NCBI GenBank assembly: GCA_028023455.1
Contig: JAQFVV010012395.1
Span: 3,536,001-3,600,000 of the forward strand
Source of the DNA: Epiperipatus broadwayi
Lineage: Eukaryota; Onychophora; Udeonychophora; Euonychophora; Peripatidae
Direction: 5' to 3'
DNA: 64,000 nt
The number at the start of each line of letters is the position of its first letter. Positions within the stretch are counted from its first letter, which is position 1. Position numbers and translations under genes: made by a program. A model generated the notes under the pieces. The model did not search any database, was not told the DNA's origin, and was given only the letters and a program-made list of their open reading frames with translations. Below, piece by piece: positions 46,061 through 59,025 of this stretch.

Positions 46061-49000
46061 ATCTATACCCAACCTTAAATTTCCTCATTTAAAATATAAA
46101 CAATAAATATTAATACAAATAAAATAATAAATGGAAATGATTTTTTTTATCGAACGCAAACATATAAATTTAAACATTATTAATTGATTTATAACATAAG
46201 TCAGATATATATAATTTAAATATTGATTGTCAATTTGAAAATCAGATAAGAATTCCTTTTTTAAATTTAGGTTGGCTGAATTTTAAAAGTTTGAACGAAA
46301 GTTCTTAATTTTTTTTTTTTTTTAAATTGTAAAGTTCATAGCTCACTGTAGAAGAGTCCAGGTTTCTGTTTTTAATTCCCATGATGTCTCCATTGGAAGA
46401 TCGCTCTGATGTTCTGGAGGTAGCATTAGCTGGTTCCATTCTGGTATCACAGTCTTTTCATTTTTAAAATAAGTGAGAAAGAATGACAAGTGCATCTTGT
46501 CGCTCATCTCACCAAATCAAGTTGGAAAAAAATTCAGGAAAACTGTATTTCTCTTTTTATAGTATCCACACAGATTCAACCAACAAAACGTCACTAATCC
46601 ATCCTTTTCATTCAGGTCCAGGCTGAGGCTTGGTACTTCCATTGGTCAAACTAATTTCTCTTTATTCTCTTATCTAATTTTCATCTGACTTTTTAATTGC
46701 ACAAGAGCCCAAGGCTAGCTTGCTTTTCAATTAATAACAAATCATTTACAGATTACAGGAATTAATTAATACCTGTTTTTATTTTAACTTACGTTATTTC
46801 TTTATTAAAATATTTTTATATTTAAATCTTGTATTTTTTTTATAAAAAATACGTTCAAATACCCTTTTTTTATTTATAAAAAAAAATATTTTTAAAGTTT
46901 AACATCTGTGCGAATATATATGTTATACAAACATTTTCATTTTAATGTTTAGTTTTTTTTTCTTTTTAATACATTCATTTTTATTTGCGAACTTTTAAGA
47001 TTTTATTTTAAATTAATGTAACAGCATATTTATATACCGTTACAATATATATAATATGAAAATAGGCTAAATGTCCATGATGCAGTATGACTGAATGTCC
47101 CTAATGACATGAAATATAATTTACTGCTTTAAAAATAAATGACCCTTGTTTGAATACCATAATTTAGACAAATAATACGCTATGCAAATGCGTTATATAT
47201 AGAGAGAAAGATTTTCCTAAATAAATATACGGTAAAATTTTATCTAGTAAGAGAAACATTAAGATTTACTTAATAACTAAAATAGTAAAATATTAAAATT
47301 TCCCTAATATGTTCAGATTTTATTTAGCAAGAGTAACATTAAGATTTACCCCATCCCTTTTCTGCTATTTAAAATAAATAAATCCCACCTTCATTGATTT
47401 TATAATAACTGGAATATTTAAATACAATATTTGAAATTTTAAGAGTATGGAAAATATAAGAAGACTGGCAGTTATAAAAAATAATTAATGGGTCACTCTT
47501 TCAGAATTGCATAAAAACAAAACATTTTAAAAGATTTCAAAGTGTTAATTAGCCAAAGTTCTGGATTCTCCGGGTAGAAAATCCAGAGTTAAACAAATAT
47601 ATTTTTATAATAAACCAACATAAAATGTTGACTCGTAAAAAAACAAACTGGTGAACATATTAATTTATAATGCATTATATATATATATCAAGAGGATGTT
47701 AATAACCTTTTCACGAAAGTTTAGAAGAAAAAATGGAAGAAAAGATTTTTAGAAATTAAGCTCGCCCGGTTGTGAGATTGACATTTTAATAATAAGCAAG
47801 CAGATATATAAATCAAATAATAAATACATATAAATAAATGACTGCACTAAAGTTAAAGAAAGTTAAGAGCATATGAGATAGGATTAGATATAAAGAAATC
47901 ATTTGAGAGCAAATTTACATTCACAGATTTATATAAAAGCAAAGTTAAATAATACATGAGAAATCTTGATAAGTAGAATTCAAGATTAATTAATCAAGCT
48001 AGATTTAGTTTCAATGGTGGCAGTTTGGAAATAATTTACCTTGCAATTTTAAGAGTCCAATTTAGTAGTTGCACGTGCATGGCAATTGAAATGCAAGTAC
48101 TTTGGTGGCAGAAAACTTCTATTAGCATTCTAAAGTTCTTTTTAGACCTTTCTTCATTTCAGGGCAGCAGGATATTATGGTAGTGGCAGAGGCTGCTGAA
48201 GAGTGGTGGATTTACTGCTACATCATTTTAAGTTTCACTGCGATGTTAACAATCATTTTCACTAGAGTAGCTAATCCAATCTGTGACTCAAAACTCAGTC
48301 ATTTTATACTTTTTTTTAATCAGTTGTTTTTGAAGATGCAACAGTAAGATAATGTCCAAAAATAAATTCAAATCTATTTCCAGATTAGAAATAGATTTGA
48401 CATGTTTTTAACAAAAGTATCTCTAATCCTAATCCCCTTTTAAGTAAAACTTTAATCACAAAATACCTACCCCAGATTTAAACAATAGTGCTTCCAACCC
48501 CTTTAATTATTTTTAGACAAGTACTGTAGCATCTTCCATATTGGATTTTACAATAGTTTAATAATTAAAAAAACAAGCAATTTAAAAAGAAAAAGCTAAA
48601 AATGACGCATGATAAAATACTTAAAAATCAATATTTTGTTAGTAAGTTTTGCTCCCATATATATATATATTTGAGTCGCACCTCTGATACTTTAATAAAA
48701 AAGAACTAATAATTTATAAAAAAAAATTAATAATAATTTTAAAACGTTATTGAAACATTAAATTTTATAATTTAGACGCACATTCCAAGTATATACATAA
48801 TATATATATATATACGACAAAAGGAGCAGGATGGGATATAGGGGTTTGAATATGGGTTAGTAGGTGGAAACATGAAGCTCAATCTTAAGCTAAGATTGAC
48901 TGCTTCTATATATATATAGAAACAGAAACCTTCCAATCCCTTTCTGTTTCACCATCAACCTAATGACCTACTCATCTGATCTAATTTTGAACCTATTTTA

Positions 49001-52000
49001 AAAGTCAAAATATTATAAATTCAAGAGCAGTTAAATTTGCTATCTTGGCCGCTTCAATGGCATTATTTCATTCACATATGAAGGTATGCTATAGTTAGAC
49101 AGAATTGATAAAATTATAGCATATAAATGCTCATAATTTGTTATAAAATGTTTTATTAATTTATAAGTCAATTCAGAATTTTATATTTGTATTATATTCG
49201 TATGTGGATGGTAATATAATCTATATAGGGGTGGTGTGAAGATAAAATACATTTTAAGGTTTATTATAAAAAAACAAAGTATATCAAATGTTTTTATTTT
49301 TAAAAACGGGTTTCTGATATTTAATATAAATAACAAAATAAAGATTTGTTTAAAATCTATCAAAATTATTTTCTAAAAAAAAAAAAAGTATTTTAAAAGA
49401 TTTTCTTTTTTTTTTTGTAAACAAGAAAGTAAATGGTGACCACACCTGCATTGGGCAAAAGTAAAAAGCTATTTTTACTAATTAAAGTTGTTTACAGAGG
49501 AAAAAGACTTTACCATAAATCAGAAAACCATTACTATCTTCTAAGCTGAATAAATTAATAACACCTAAAAATTTAATTGAAAAATTGAAATTAGAGTATG
49601 TAATTTATATATATTTAATTAAGTTTTTAAAGCTAATGAAATTTTAACACCTCAGAGACATTACCAATAGATCGAATGGTTTATTTAATTAAAAGCCATT
49701 TGGTCCTGAGGCAAATGGTTCCTGAAGGTGTCATGGCTTAGGAGGTGGAAAATATAAGTAGACCATAAATTTAAGCTCGTGGAGAAGGAGGCCATTTTGA
49801 AGAACTATTGCACTAGAAGTTATGTCAGCTATTAATTGTTGCTGTAGGGATACAGGTGAATGTGAAAATATTTCTTGTTTTCACCATGTTAGACCCTAAA
49901 AAATGTGAGCTTTAAAGTCGCATGCCACTTGTGAACAGTCTATAGAAATTTATCAGTAACATTAATACATAACAATATTAAAAAAAAGAGAAATTATACT
50001 TAAAATGTATTAAGAATAAAATAAGTTCAAACCCATATTTCATTCTCATTTCCTGGCCCAGTGGTAATGAACCATATTAAAATATGTATAGTTCATGAGT
50101 GTTTTGGCATTTGGTAGTATTTAAAAAAGCTAAAAAATGTAAAATGTAAAGATTGTTCAAAAGATGCACTTTAATTTTTATTTAGTTAATAGAATTTATT
50201 TTTTGATGTGTGCAATGAAGGTTATTTGTGTTGTTATTTATTTATTTAATTTAATTAAAGTTAAAATTGGAAAGAATGTAAGTACATACAGATTGTTTAT
50301 CCAGATAAATAAAAGAAAGACATTACGCTAATTAAAGATGGCAGAAATATTTTATAAAAAAGAGACTTTGTACTAAAAAATAATAATAATTGTACAAAAT
50401 TACAAAACTTGTCTTATGATAAACAAAAGATAAGGACATATGCACAGAAATCTGAAAATTGGTCAAAACTATAAAAAGAAGACAATAGCTTTAAGCAAGG
50501 TCTTGTCTGTTTTTCTTTTGGCTGGTCCTGAATTGCAAAGTATTCAGGACCACTCTATGCTGAACTAATTCATCATGTGGAGGGGAAATCGAAGCATTTG
50601 CAGACACCTTTTGTCATGAAGAGGTCACTCCAAAATGCCTTTGAGTCCAGCCTTAAAATAGACCAGGACATAAAAGATGTTGATAATGATTAAAATTAAT
50701 GACCATAAGCTTTTTAAACTAAAAAATACATGTATATTACAATCTACATAAATTTGTGAATCTTACCAATAAACTAATACTACTCGTATCCTAAATTATG
50801 TCAAATTAAATGTTTGCAAACTAAATTTAATTATAAACTTTAACTATGAATCCCAATTATATCTAAATAGACATTTCATCCATAGATTGCTTCCTTCCTT
50901 CAAGAAATTTAAAAGAATGGAATTGTTTTTATGTTTTAACATTATGTGAATGAGGGTTTGTATGTGCTTTCCAATTTATTAGTAATTTACAATTTATCGT
51001 TTAAATATTTTAATTTATTGTAATAAAATATTTATCTTTAATATCAACTTTTCATTGTACATTATTAATTTTAGGTTATTTAGATTTTATTATACAAAAG
51101 ATTATTTGAAGAACTGTATAATTACCTATGTCAACATGTTCATTTTAATCTATAAAGGCTGGAGAAATTTGTATAACACTAATAGACAAGAAAACATAAT
51201 TCCTGACCTTTTAAATTATTTGCTTCTTAATGTACAATGTGAAATTGGATATCAGTGGGTTATGACCTGGTGCCCTTTTAAATAAATATAAGATTGATTC
51301 CACTTGCAGTGAAAATAGCAATAAATAGTAGGTCAAATTAATCATGAAATATATCTATGTTCTTGAGATATCTGAACTCATATATGAATGGAAGATACTT
51401 GTTTTTCATAGTTTGATTAACTTACACTTTATAATGCATAATAGAAGATCGAAAACCCACTGTGAACATTATGATATATATATATAAACAAAAAGCATTT
51501 AAACAAACAAAAACTATTAAAATTCATAAACACATTAAATTTTACAAATCTCATTTCCACAGCCTTTTTTTTCTTGAAAAATATAATGTTTTCAAATCTT
51601 AAGCAGACATTTTTTAAATGCTATTTTTGTTTGTGATTTATAAGAAGGTATCCCAAAGTAAGTAGAATTTTAAAATAAAAAAATATTTATTATTTTTAAG
51701 TGTTACAAATTTAGACTCTTTCAAATTACTTTTTATTTGATGCAATGCACTGGTCTAAGTGTGTTTTTTATTTTTAAACGTAATCTGGAAATATGTAAAA
51801 AATGATGCTTTTTAACATCTGTGGCATTTTTTCTCACCTCTTCTAAGTCCGCAAAAAAGAGAAACACTTTTTCCATTCGAGAGATTAAAAAAATTGCATG
51901 AAGTAAAATCAAGTAACTATGACTAAAAGATAAGCTGGGTTTTGCTGAATTTAATTAAAAATCATTTCACATTCAAGGCTTTAAGAGATAAGAACCTTGT

Positions 52001-53037
52001 CATGGTGATGCTTGCACTCTTTTTGTTGTAAAAAAATAGATGTTTTTGTTTTATCACATGACATAAATGTTTCAGAAGTTGCAGATAAAATGCCTGACCA
52101 TTATGAACTAATCTGAGAGAAAAATGTCATTTGCATAAAAAAAAATCAGTGTTATTTTGACTTTGGACTTCACTGGCCATGCTTTTTAGGAATGTGATGA
52201 ATTTAACATTTCAATTAAACCACTCATAAACTTGTGTTTTTATGAGATCAGCTTTCTTGTAATCTGTTTCAAAGATTAAAATTGTTTTCCCTGCCATTCT
52301 TTGTGAACAAAAACAGAATTTCACATTGTTCAAACTTTCCAGTCATCATAAAAATTGCCAAATATGCAAAATGCACTTACAAAAAAATGTGCTACATGGT
52401 ACCATGATTTCACACGGGGATGGCATGTGGCAATTTAATGCAGAAGGGTTTCTGCAAGAAGTATGTGACAGCAGAAACATACCTATAACAGGCACACAAT
52501 CCAGAGAATGATTCCAGTTATTTTTGAGTACTCCCTCATATATATAATAAAAATATTATTGGTCATGAATAAACTATTTGGCAAATCTTGAGTAATAACT
52601 ATGTTAATACAACTTTAATAGTATAAGTTTTGTTATAAATTTCTAAATATCTTTTTAAATGAAAATAGCATTTCAGAGACATACATTTTTTGTTTATGTT
52701 GAAAAATTTTTTTTTTTTAAATATTTGAAGTAACTAATGGCAAAACAGATAGTATATAAGTGTCATTTTATTTATTCATACATTAATTTTTTGTGTATCT
52801 TAATAATGTGAAGTTGCTAACCTTAACCATATATGGTAAATTATCAAAATACCAGAAAAAAATTGTACTAAGTGGATATCAACCAATAAAAACTACTGGC
52901 AATGATGATCAAACAGTATGATTGGTTACTTAATTACCATGGTCTGTGATTGGATTGAAAACATATGCACATATTAGCATCAAATAACATGTATTCTTTG
53001 TTCATTTTAAACAATTAAATTATATGCATATATGCAA
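46061..53037. other. About 7 kb without a recognisable gene
   Basis: I found no repeat family shared with the rest of the window, no RNA gene and no convincing exon. Open frames at 51055-51285 and 52326-52511 are isolated. The second has a CQIC pair but no full zinc finger and no known family match. A small palindrome (caatcttaagctaagattg) lies near 48880. Confidence 0.45.
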
Positions 53038-53082
53038 TACAGAGAGCGTACCAATAGCTCAAACAAGCTCTTAATTAATAAG
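53038..53082 (+). mobile_element. Partial copy of the palindromic TA mini-element
   Basis: The first ~45 bases match the complete copy at 56096-56164, including the same left end (cagagagcgtaccaatagct) after TA. The right inverted end is lost or mutated (gtgtggttgag follows). Confidence 0.8.
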
Positions 53083-54089
53083 TGTGGTTGAGAAAATATT
53101 TAAAATCTCTATCCAGAACATTCTCATCTCCAGACCAACTGATTTCGAGTTTATGGCTCATGTCAGTGGAGAGCTAGAATATTCAGACACTAGATCTAAA
53201 ATATCAATTCAAAACTCAGCACTTATTTCATATGTATATTTAAGTAGAAACTCTGAAATTTTCGGACATGAAAATGTCTTTAAATCCAGCTATCTAACTT
53301 AAATAGCTATATGGGACTGAACCAAATTCAGACTACAATGTTTAAAATAATTATTTACATCATAATTAGATTTAGATGATTACTTTTATAACTTTGGCCA
53401 CAAATAGCCATGCCATGCATAATTTAGTGCATTAGAATGGTGGACTTGAAAGCTAAATATCTTTTTAATGGTGAAATATATAACTTCTCAAATCACACAT
53501 TATTCTAGTATTTTTATTTTTACAAATAGAAATTAGACATATTTAGATTTACTGTTAGACAAATTCATACAGAAAAAATTCCAATCTTTAGGCAAAAATT
53601 TACTGACATTCAACATGGACATGTTGTCAAGGAAAATGACCAAATTATATTTTAACTCTTATCATGTATGGTGCAGCAATTGTGTGGTCACATCATGTTA
53701 AAATTATTTGAAAGATCCATTGATTCAGTCAAACAAAATAAACCAATTACAAAATCTTGGGCATATGTGATATTTGGCAAAATTATAGTTACTAAGAATG
53801 CAATTTTATATAGTTTATAAGATTTTATGCACTGTTATATGGGTCACTGAACCGACAATATTTCATGAGAATGTCTGTAGAATGTCAAGAAAAATATTTA
53901 TTTATGCTTAACATGTTCATCACATGTTTGGCAGATCAGCTTTTACCTTTGATCATACTATGTACTTTGGTTGATCTATTTTTAAATTTTATCAGACCTT
54001 CGAATTAAATTTTGTTTCAATAAAATATTGAATATATTGTTTTCCCGAACTGACCCTCATACATAAGTATATGAAATTTCTACTAATAG
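53083..54089. other. No gene recognised
   Basis: A frame at 53084-53302 starts in the partial mini-element flank and has no family or splice support. Confidence 0.45.
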
Positions 54090-54230
54090 CTGCAAATTCG
54101 ATATTCAAGAATCTAAAAATGGTCAGTTCAACTTCTATGCTGGAATTGCCACTGGTCAGGTCACCTACCCCTAAAGAAGAATGGAGAGTAACATGACTTA
54201 AAATGTATCATTTACTAAGCTGCGTTATTG
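54090..54230 (+). repeat. Dispersed repeat, partner of 18950-19115
   Basis: Plus-strand copy of the family described at 18950-19115 (minus). Shared blocks are ctatgctgg, cactggtcaggtca and gaagaa-ggagagtaa, in order, with scattered substitutions. Confidence 0.6.
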
Positions 54231-56093
54231 ATTTGCAGTGTTATTACTAACAGTTGTTTGTTTTGGAAAAGTTTAAATAAAGTTTAAATTTTTCTAGATG
54301 TTCAACATTTAATGATAAATGATGGAAATAATCGAATATATTATCACATTGAATATGTTATATTATTATACTTTCTCCTATGATTTATTATGAGTGAAAG
54401 AAAAATATAAATATGCTAAGATGTAAAACAGCATCTTCTTAAAAAAATCAAGTGTTTATGAATTATGTCATGTGATTAGAAACTCCAATATCTAAGTTAA
54501 GCCCCTCCCCACTCTGAAATCATTGTATGTCACATTAAACTCATCTAATTTTTATTCTTTAATACCAAATCATTTTTCCATTCCCAATTTATTTATTTTC
54601 CTTCTCCTATCCCATTTTAATAACTACTTGTTTTTTAAGTTCCGTTATCCAGCCCCAATTTTATTTTTCTTATAAAGATATAAACAAAAATCAATATTAG
54701 AATAGTGGAACTAAATAAAACAAGTTATCACACATCCTTTCATATTTTATATATATATTGATTTTTATACAATTCCAATTTTTTTTTATTCATACTTATT
54801 TATCATAAATCCCTCTCTCTAACCAACTTATCTATCCTCTTTTTTCATTCTTTATAATTTGTATATGTAATGCATTTTCTTTACACTTATCTCATTTTTT
54901 ATATAAAGTCATAGAAATGAATTGCTTATTTATTAATTTTGATATCTTTCTTATCCAACAAGAGAATATCATTACGCGTAGTTATTTATTATATTCACAC
55001 AAAACATTACGACTTTATCTTTTGAAAGAGACTTGCCCAAAATATTTGTAATTCGGGAGGCTTACTTTTTATTTTAAATTAGTGCTGAAAAAATAATTCA
55101 TATAAATGCAGTATATATAAACTTTTATATGCTATAATTTTAAAAATCCAATTTCAATTCTGATCATATTTGCGTGCAAACGTTAATTGTATCTCCCTGC
55201 TTTCATCTTTCATTTAAATTACCGTGATTAATGGAGCATACATTCTTTACAATAATGATCAAATAACATTAAGTAGAAAGTTGTAATTAAAGTATTTTTA
55301 CTATTTTAATTTCTTTTAAAAGTTCTCTTTTATTAAAACATTATAAAGCTCGTCAACTTCACAGAAACTCATCATTACAGTTTTATAACAGCAACAGCAA
55401 AAATAAGTAAGTAAATAAAACCAGACACAACATAAATTTATAGAGAGCCAGAGATTAGTTTAAAAATACAATTCTTTTATTACAAAGAGAATCAAAAAAT
55501 TATTTGTTTTATTTTTAAGGCGAAAAAAAAAAAACATTAGTGGTTTGATTGCGTGCGTATGCAAATGATTTGTGCGACTCTCTAAGTTTCTATAAAAAAT
55601 GTACTTTTTTTTTATTTGTTTGTTTATAAAATTAATAAAGATAATGAAGGATGGAAATAGAGAGTTGCAAAGGTAAGAAGTGTTTTTATTTTCATTTGAA
55701 AACCCTAACTTCTGTAGAACAGCAATAATCCAGTGGAATATCTTAGAATTGGTTGCAACAAGCTAAAGAAAGTGCTCTCCATCAAAGCCTTTTAAATCTA
55801 TTTTCAAATTTTTTTTTTATATATATATAAATTCTTAACCCCCTTCCTGCATTATTACTACATGCATATATAAATATGAATTCCTTTGAATATATCTTGA
55901 AAAATAACTTTCTTAAGTTAGTTAATTAAATTTTTCAAATTTTAAAATATACAAGAGTTTCTTTGTGCATCTATATTTCAAATGGCTGCTATAAGAATTT
56001 TGATATTCTGAATATAACCCATGTTCACTATTAATATGGATCCGAATGAAGGCTTAAAAAAGAAGTGACGAGCTTCCAAACTGTGTTATGTAA
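54231..56093. other. No gene recognised
   Basis: AT-rich sequence with several T-rich tracts. It could include upstream exons or control regions of the EH-like gene, but I can identify none. Confidence 0.4.
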
Positions 56094-56095
56094 TA

Positions 56096-56164
56096 CAGAG
56101 AGCGTACCAATAGCTCAAACAAGCTCTTAATTGATAAATGTTTGAGCTATTGGTACGCTCTCTG
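56096..56164. mobile_element. 69-bp palindromic MITE flanked by TA
   Basis: The left end cagagagcgtaccaatagct and right end agctattggtacgctctctg are exact inverted copies, extending to about 28 bases on each side with a short centre. TA lies on both sides (56094-56095 and 56165-56166), as expected for a Tc1/mariner-type insertion. A partial copy is at 53038. It lies upstream of the EH-like coding exon, so probably in its promoter or first intron. Confidence 0.85.
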
Positions 56165-56166
56165 TA

Positions 56167-56622
56167 TAACATTTTTGTAAATACTGTACAAGCTTATAAA
56201 AGTAATGTCACATTATGATGACTTGTTTTTTTGATTACTATGTTATGTGTATATATATTAAAGCAAACATTTTCATGAGAGAAATATTTAAGCATATCAT
56301 ACTTTCATCCATGTATGTGATTGCTTTCTATTAATGTCAACCTTGTTCTGATGCTATGACCTGATTTCAGCTACTCTGCAGTGCTTAAGTGATTTTTGCT
56401 GCCAGACGTTGTACAACAATCTGATCAGATCGCATCTAACAATACCCACATACTTATGTAAGCTTATCCGATATTATTACATATATTTCTATAAAAAGAT
56501 ATTTTGTTTTGTTTTTCACAATTGTTTTTATATAATTAACTAATAAATATATTTTTAACTCTTAATATTTGATTGTATTTGATAAACGTACAATTAATTG
56601 TTTGGCAAATTAGTTAATCGAT
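56167..56622. other. Upstream region or first intron of the EH-like gene
   Basis: Non-coding. Because the coding exon begins at a splice acceptor, the transcript must start further upstream; no promoter or first exon could be singled out. Confidence 0.45.
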
Positions 56623-56644
56623 ATTTTTTTTGTTTGTTTTTCAG
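56623..56644 (+). other. Splice acceptor before the EH-like coding exon
   Basis: A T-rich tract with only Gs interrupting it ends in ttttcag directly before the ATG. This is a strong acceptor and implies that the intron lies in the 5' UTR, abutting the start codon. Confidence 0.75.
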
Positions 56645-56875
56645 ATGTCAGCAACACTACATTCTTGGATCTTTCTTGGACTGGTGTTAGGCTTAGTAGC
56701 AGATGTAACAGGAACAATTGGAGTGTGCGTAAATAACTGTGCTCAATGCAAAGAACTATACGGACCGCATTTCCATGGATACAAATGTGCCGGGGATTGC
56801 ATACAATCTATTGGCTACAATCGACCTGATTGCAATAATCCTAAATCTATTGCCCGATATCTGGTCAAATATTAA
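56645..56875 (+). CDS. Eclosion hormone-like neuropeptide precursor (76 aa)
   Basis: A secreted peptide hormone precursor. In insects eclosion hormone acts through receptor guanylate cyclases to trigger ecdysis behaviour; its role in this animal is inferred only. The frame starts at the ATG right after the acceptor and encodes a hydrophobic signal peptide (residues 1 to about 23, core WIFLGLVLGLVAD), then a compact mature part of about 53 residues. Six cysteines at 28, 32, 35, 48, 52 and 63 follow the family spacing (C-3-C-2-C-12-C-3-C-10-C). CVNNCAQCKELYG, a Phe-x-Gly at 43-45, the CAxxC pair, PDC and SIARYL match the conserved EH positions. Such precursors are normally this short. There is no amidation signal or dibasic processing site in the mature part. 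The entire CDS lies in one exon. The alternative is a diverged cysteine-rich relative, but the pattern match is extensive. Confidence 0.88.
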   Translation: MSATLHSWIFLGLVLGLVADVTGTIGVCVNNCAQCKELYGPHFHGYKCAGDCIQSIGYNRPDCNNPKSIARYLVKY

Positions 56876-56908
56876 ATTTGTAAATTTTATTTTTATTCCG
56901 GGAGACTA

Positions 56909-56914
56909 AATAAA
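56909..56914 (+). terminator. Poly(A) signal of the EH-like gene
   Basis: AATAAA lies 34 bases after the stop codon, with a T-rich stretch about 20 bases further on. This implies a very short 3' UTR. Confidence 0.65.
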
Positions 56915-56939
56915 ATAGAAATGTATTTTTTTTTATTCT

Positions 56940-58429
56940 GCTTTGATTTATTTAGAAACTAAAAAATATTAATATAGAAATGTGTCATTTATAACATATG
57001 CATATATATATATTATGACCAGCTAAGTGACCAAGTAGAAAAAATATTTGATCATCATCATTGTAACTTGCAATGATTTCCTCCAATCATTAACAAAAAA
57101 CAAATTATGGCAGATCGTATTTAAGGTAAATAACTGGAAGCCTTTGCAAAAAGTCCCCATAAAGGAACAGTGAAGGAAAAGGCAGTACTCACTAGGTTTA
57201 CCAATTACTGGATGGTGAGGATTTGAGTGTTTTTTCATCCTTGTTTTATCTTCTGGCTTATAATAGCTAGTCACCCATTTACCAACCAATATGGGATGGT
57301 TGGTTGAAAAAAAATATTAAGCTTTTGAAAAAGTTTTCAAATTTACTTGGCTTGAATTCAAATGGAAGTCATCGGCATGGCAAAAAAATATGCTATCATT
57401 ACTTCACAAGATAAATTATTGTCGCAATATTTGCGTATTTTTAACTCTAAAATTAATTATTTAGAAATATGTATTACAAGCTATGATAAAATTTTACGAA
57501 TTTATAGATATTTACAAGCTTGTTTTTTCAATTTTTTTAGAGAAATAATTTTTGTATCTGTTTAAAAATTAATTAATATGTTCAATTATTGTGAAAAAAT
57601 ATATAAATAACGTTACTGATTTTCTAAGAATTTAGTAACAAAAAAAAAAATTACAATCATTGTTGTTCTCTGTAAAATCTGTGATTCGAAATACATTTGC
57701 ATGTGATATGTTATGTATATTTGATAAAAACCATTAACTTAGCACAAAACCAGGGGAGGATTAAGAAGACGGTAAACTTCTGCTAGTAAAATTTACGATT
57801 ATTCCTAAAAAAAAATATTTTTCTATTTGTCCTATACCGTTAAGCGCAAAATTTAGGATCGATTCTGAGCTAAGTAACTTAAAAGGGGGTAGAATGTCAA
57901 TGTCACATGACCTTTGATTATTCTATGATATGAATAAATAAATATGCTATAAAAAAATTAGCGCTTCAGAATATTAAAGAATTAAACATAAATTTTATTA
58001 CAGAATAATGCTTTTTTTTTTTTAATATAATATGTTTTCGTAATTCTCAATTTTATAAATTGGAGTAAAAACTATAAATTTTTTCTTCGGATTTTTAGTA
58101 GCATATTTATCGACCATTTTCGAAATAATCAATCATATTTAATATTTATTTATTTCTCTTTTTTAAAACTTTTTTATGGCTTCGTATTTTTAAATTGTTT
58201 TTTCACCTTTTTTTAAATTAGAGAAAGAGATTTCTCCGATAAAACAAATAATTAAAATTAGAATAATATCTGCACTTGCAAAATTTATCTGCAAAAGTGA
58301 AGATAGTCATCTATAATCTAAAACTATTTATTTCTCTTGGAATCTTATATGATGTTTTTGGTCGAGAAAGAAAAAATACTTTGGTCGTCTTTGTTGTCAA
58401 TTTGTTTTCTTTCATTATCATGTAGATTG
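56940..58429. other. No gene recognised
   Basis: A minus-strand frame at 57023-57289 and a plus frame at 57362-57565 have ordinary AT-driven composition and no splice or family support. Confidence 0.45.
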
Positions 58430-58990
58430 GAGGGCAACGCACTAATTCATCATTTTAACATTAAATCTTTTACAAATCTATGTCACCATTTTTCCTAATT
58501 GCATTCATATATTCCATTATACATTTTCTCTTGTTAGTTTTCTCTCCATCATTTCTTCCAGCAACAATGTACATCATTTCAAATTACTCTTCAAATAACT
58601 AACCATATTGTTTTTTTGGTTGTTTTTTTTTGAATGATAATCTTTAAAATACTTTTATCTTCTCCAATCAGACTCAACATTCCATCAATTTTCATTTTTC
58701 ACTATCCATGATTAGTTCATTGTTTGGCATCAATACTACATCTCAAAATTCATAATTTGTCGTTTTCAGATCCAAGCAATACCCACAGGTCTGACTCATA
58801 TAAAACGCTTTTGATAATTGCACAATTCTACTATTAATATCTCTCCTTCTTATTTGTCTGATGTTATTTAAGTTTTTCAAGTATTTAAAAACTGTGAGAT
58901 GTTTTAGACTTTCTCATTCCATCGACATTATATTTAATTAATTTTTATTTTCAGAAAATTACATTATTTTGGTCATTTCTTTATTAATTT
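58430..58990 (-). pseudogene. Possible decayed LINE 3' region
   Basis: On the minus strand broken frames give a Lys/Arg-rich run (NDGEKTNKRKCIMEYMNAIR) reminiscent of the basic C-terminus of RTE-like LINEs. No catalytic motif is readable, so this is weak. Confidence 0.25.
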
Positions 58991-59025
58991 TTACCTTGCA
59001 TCTTTTTGTCAGCATCAAATTCATT

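Noticed and set aside
52326-52511. Plus-strand frame with a CQIC pair
   Set aside because: No complete metal-binding motif, no recognised family, no exon boundaries I trust.
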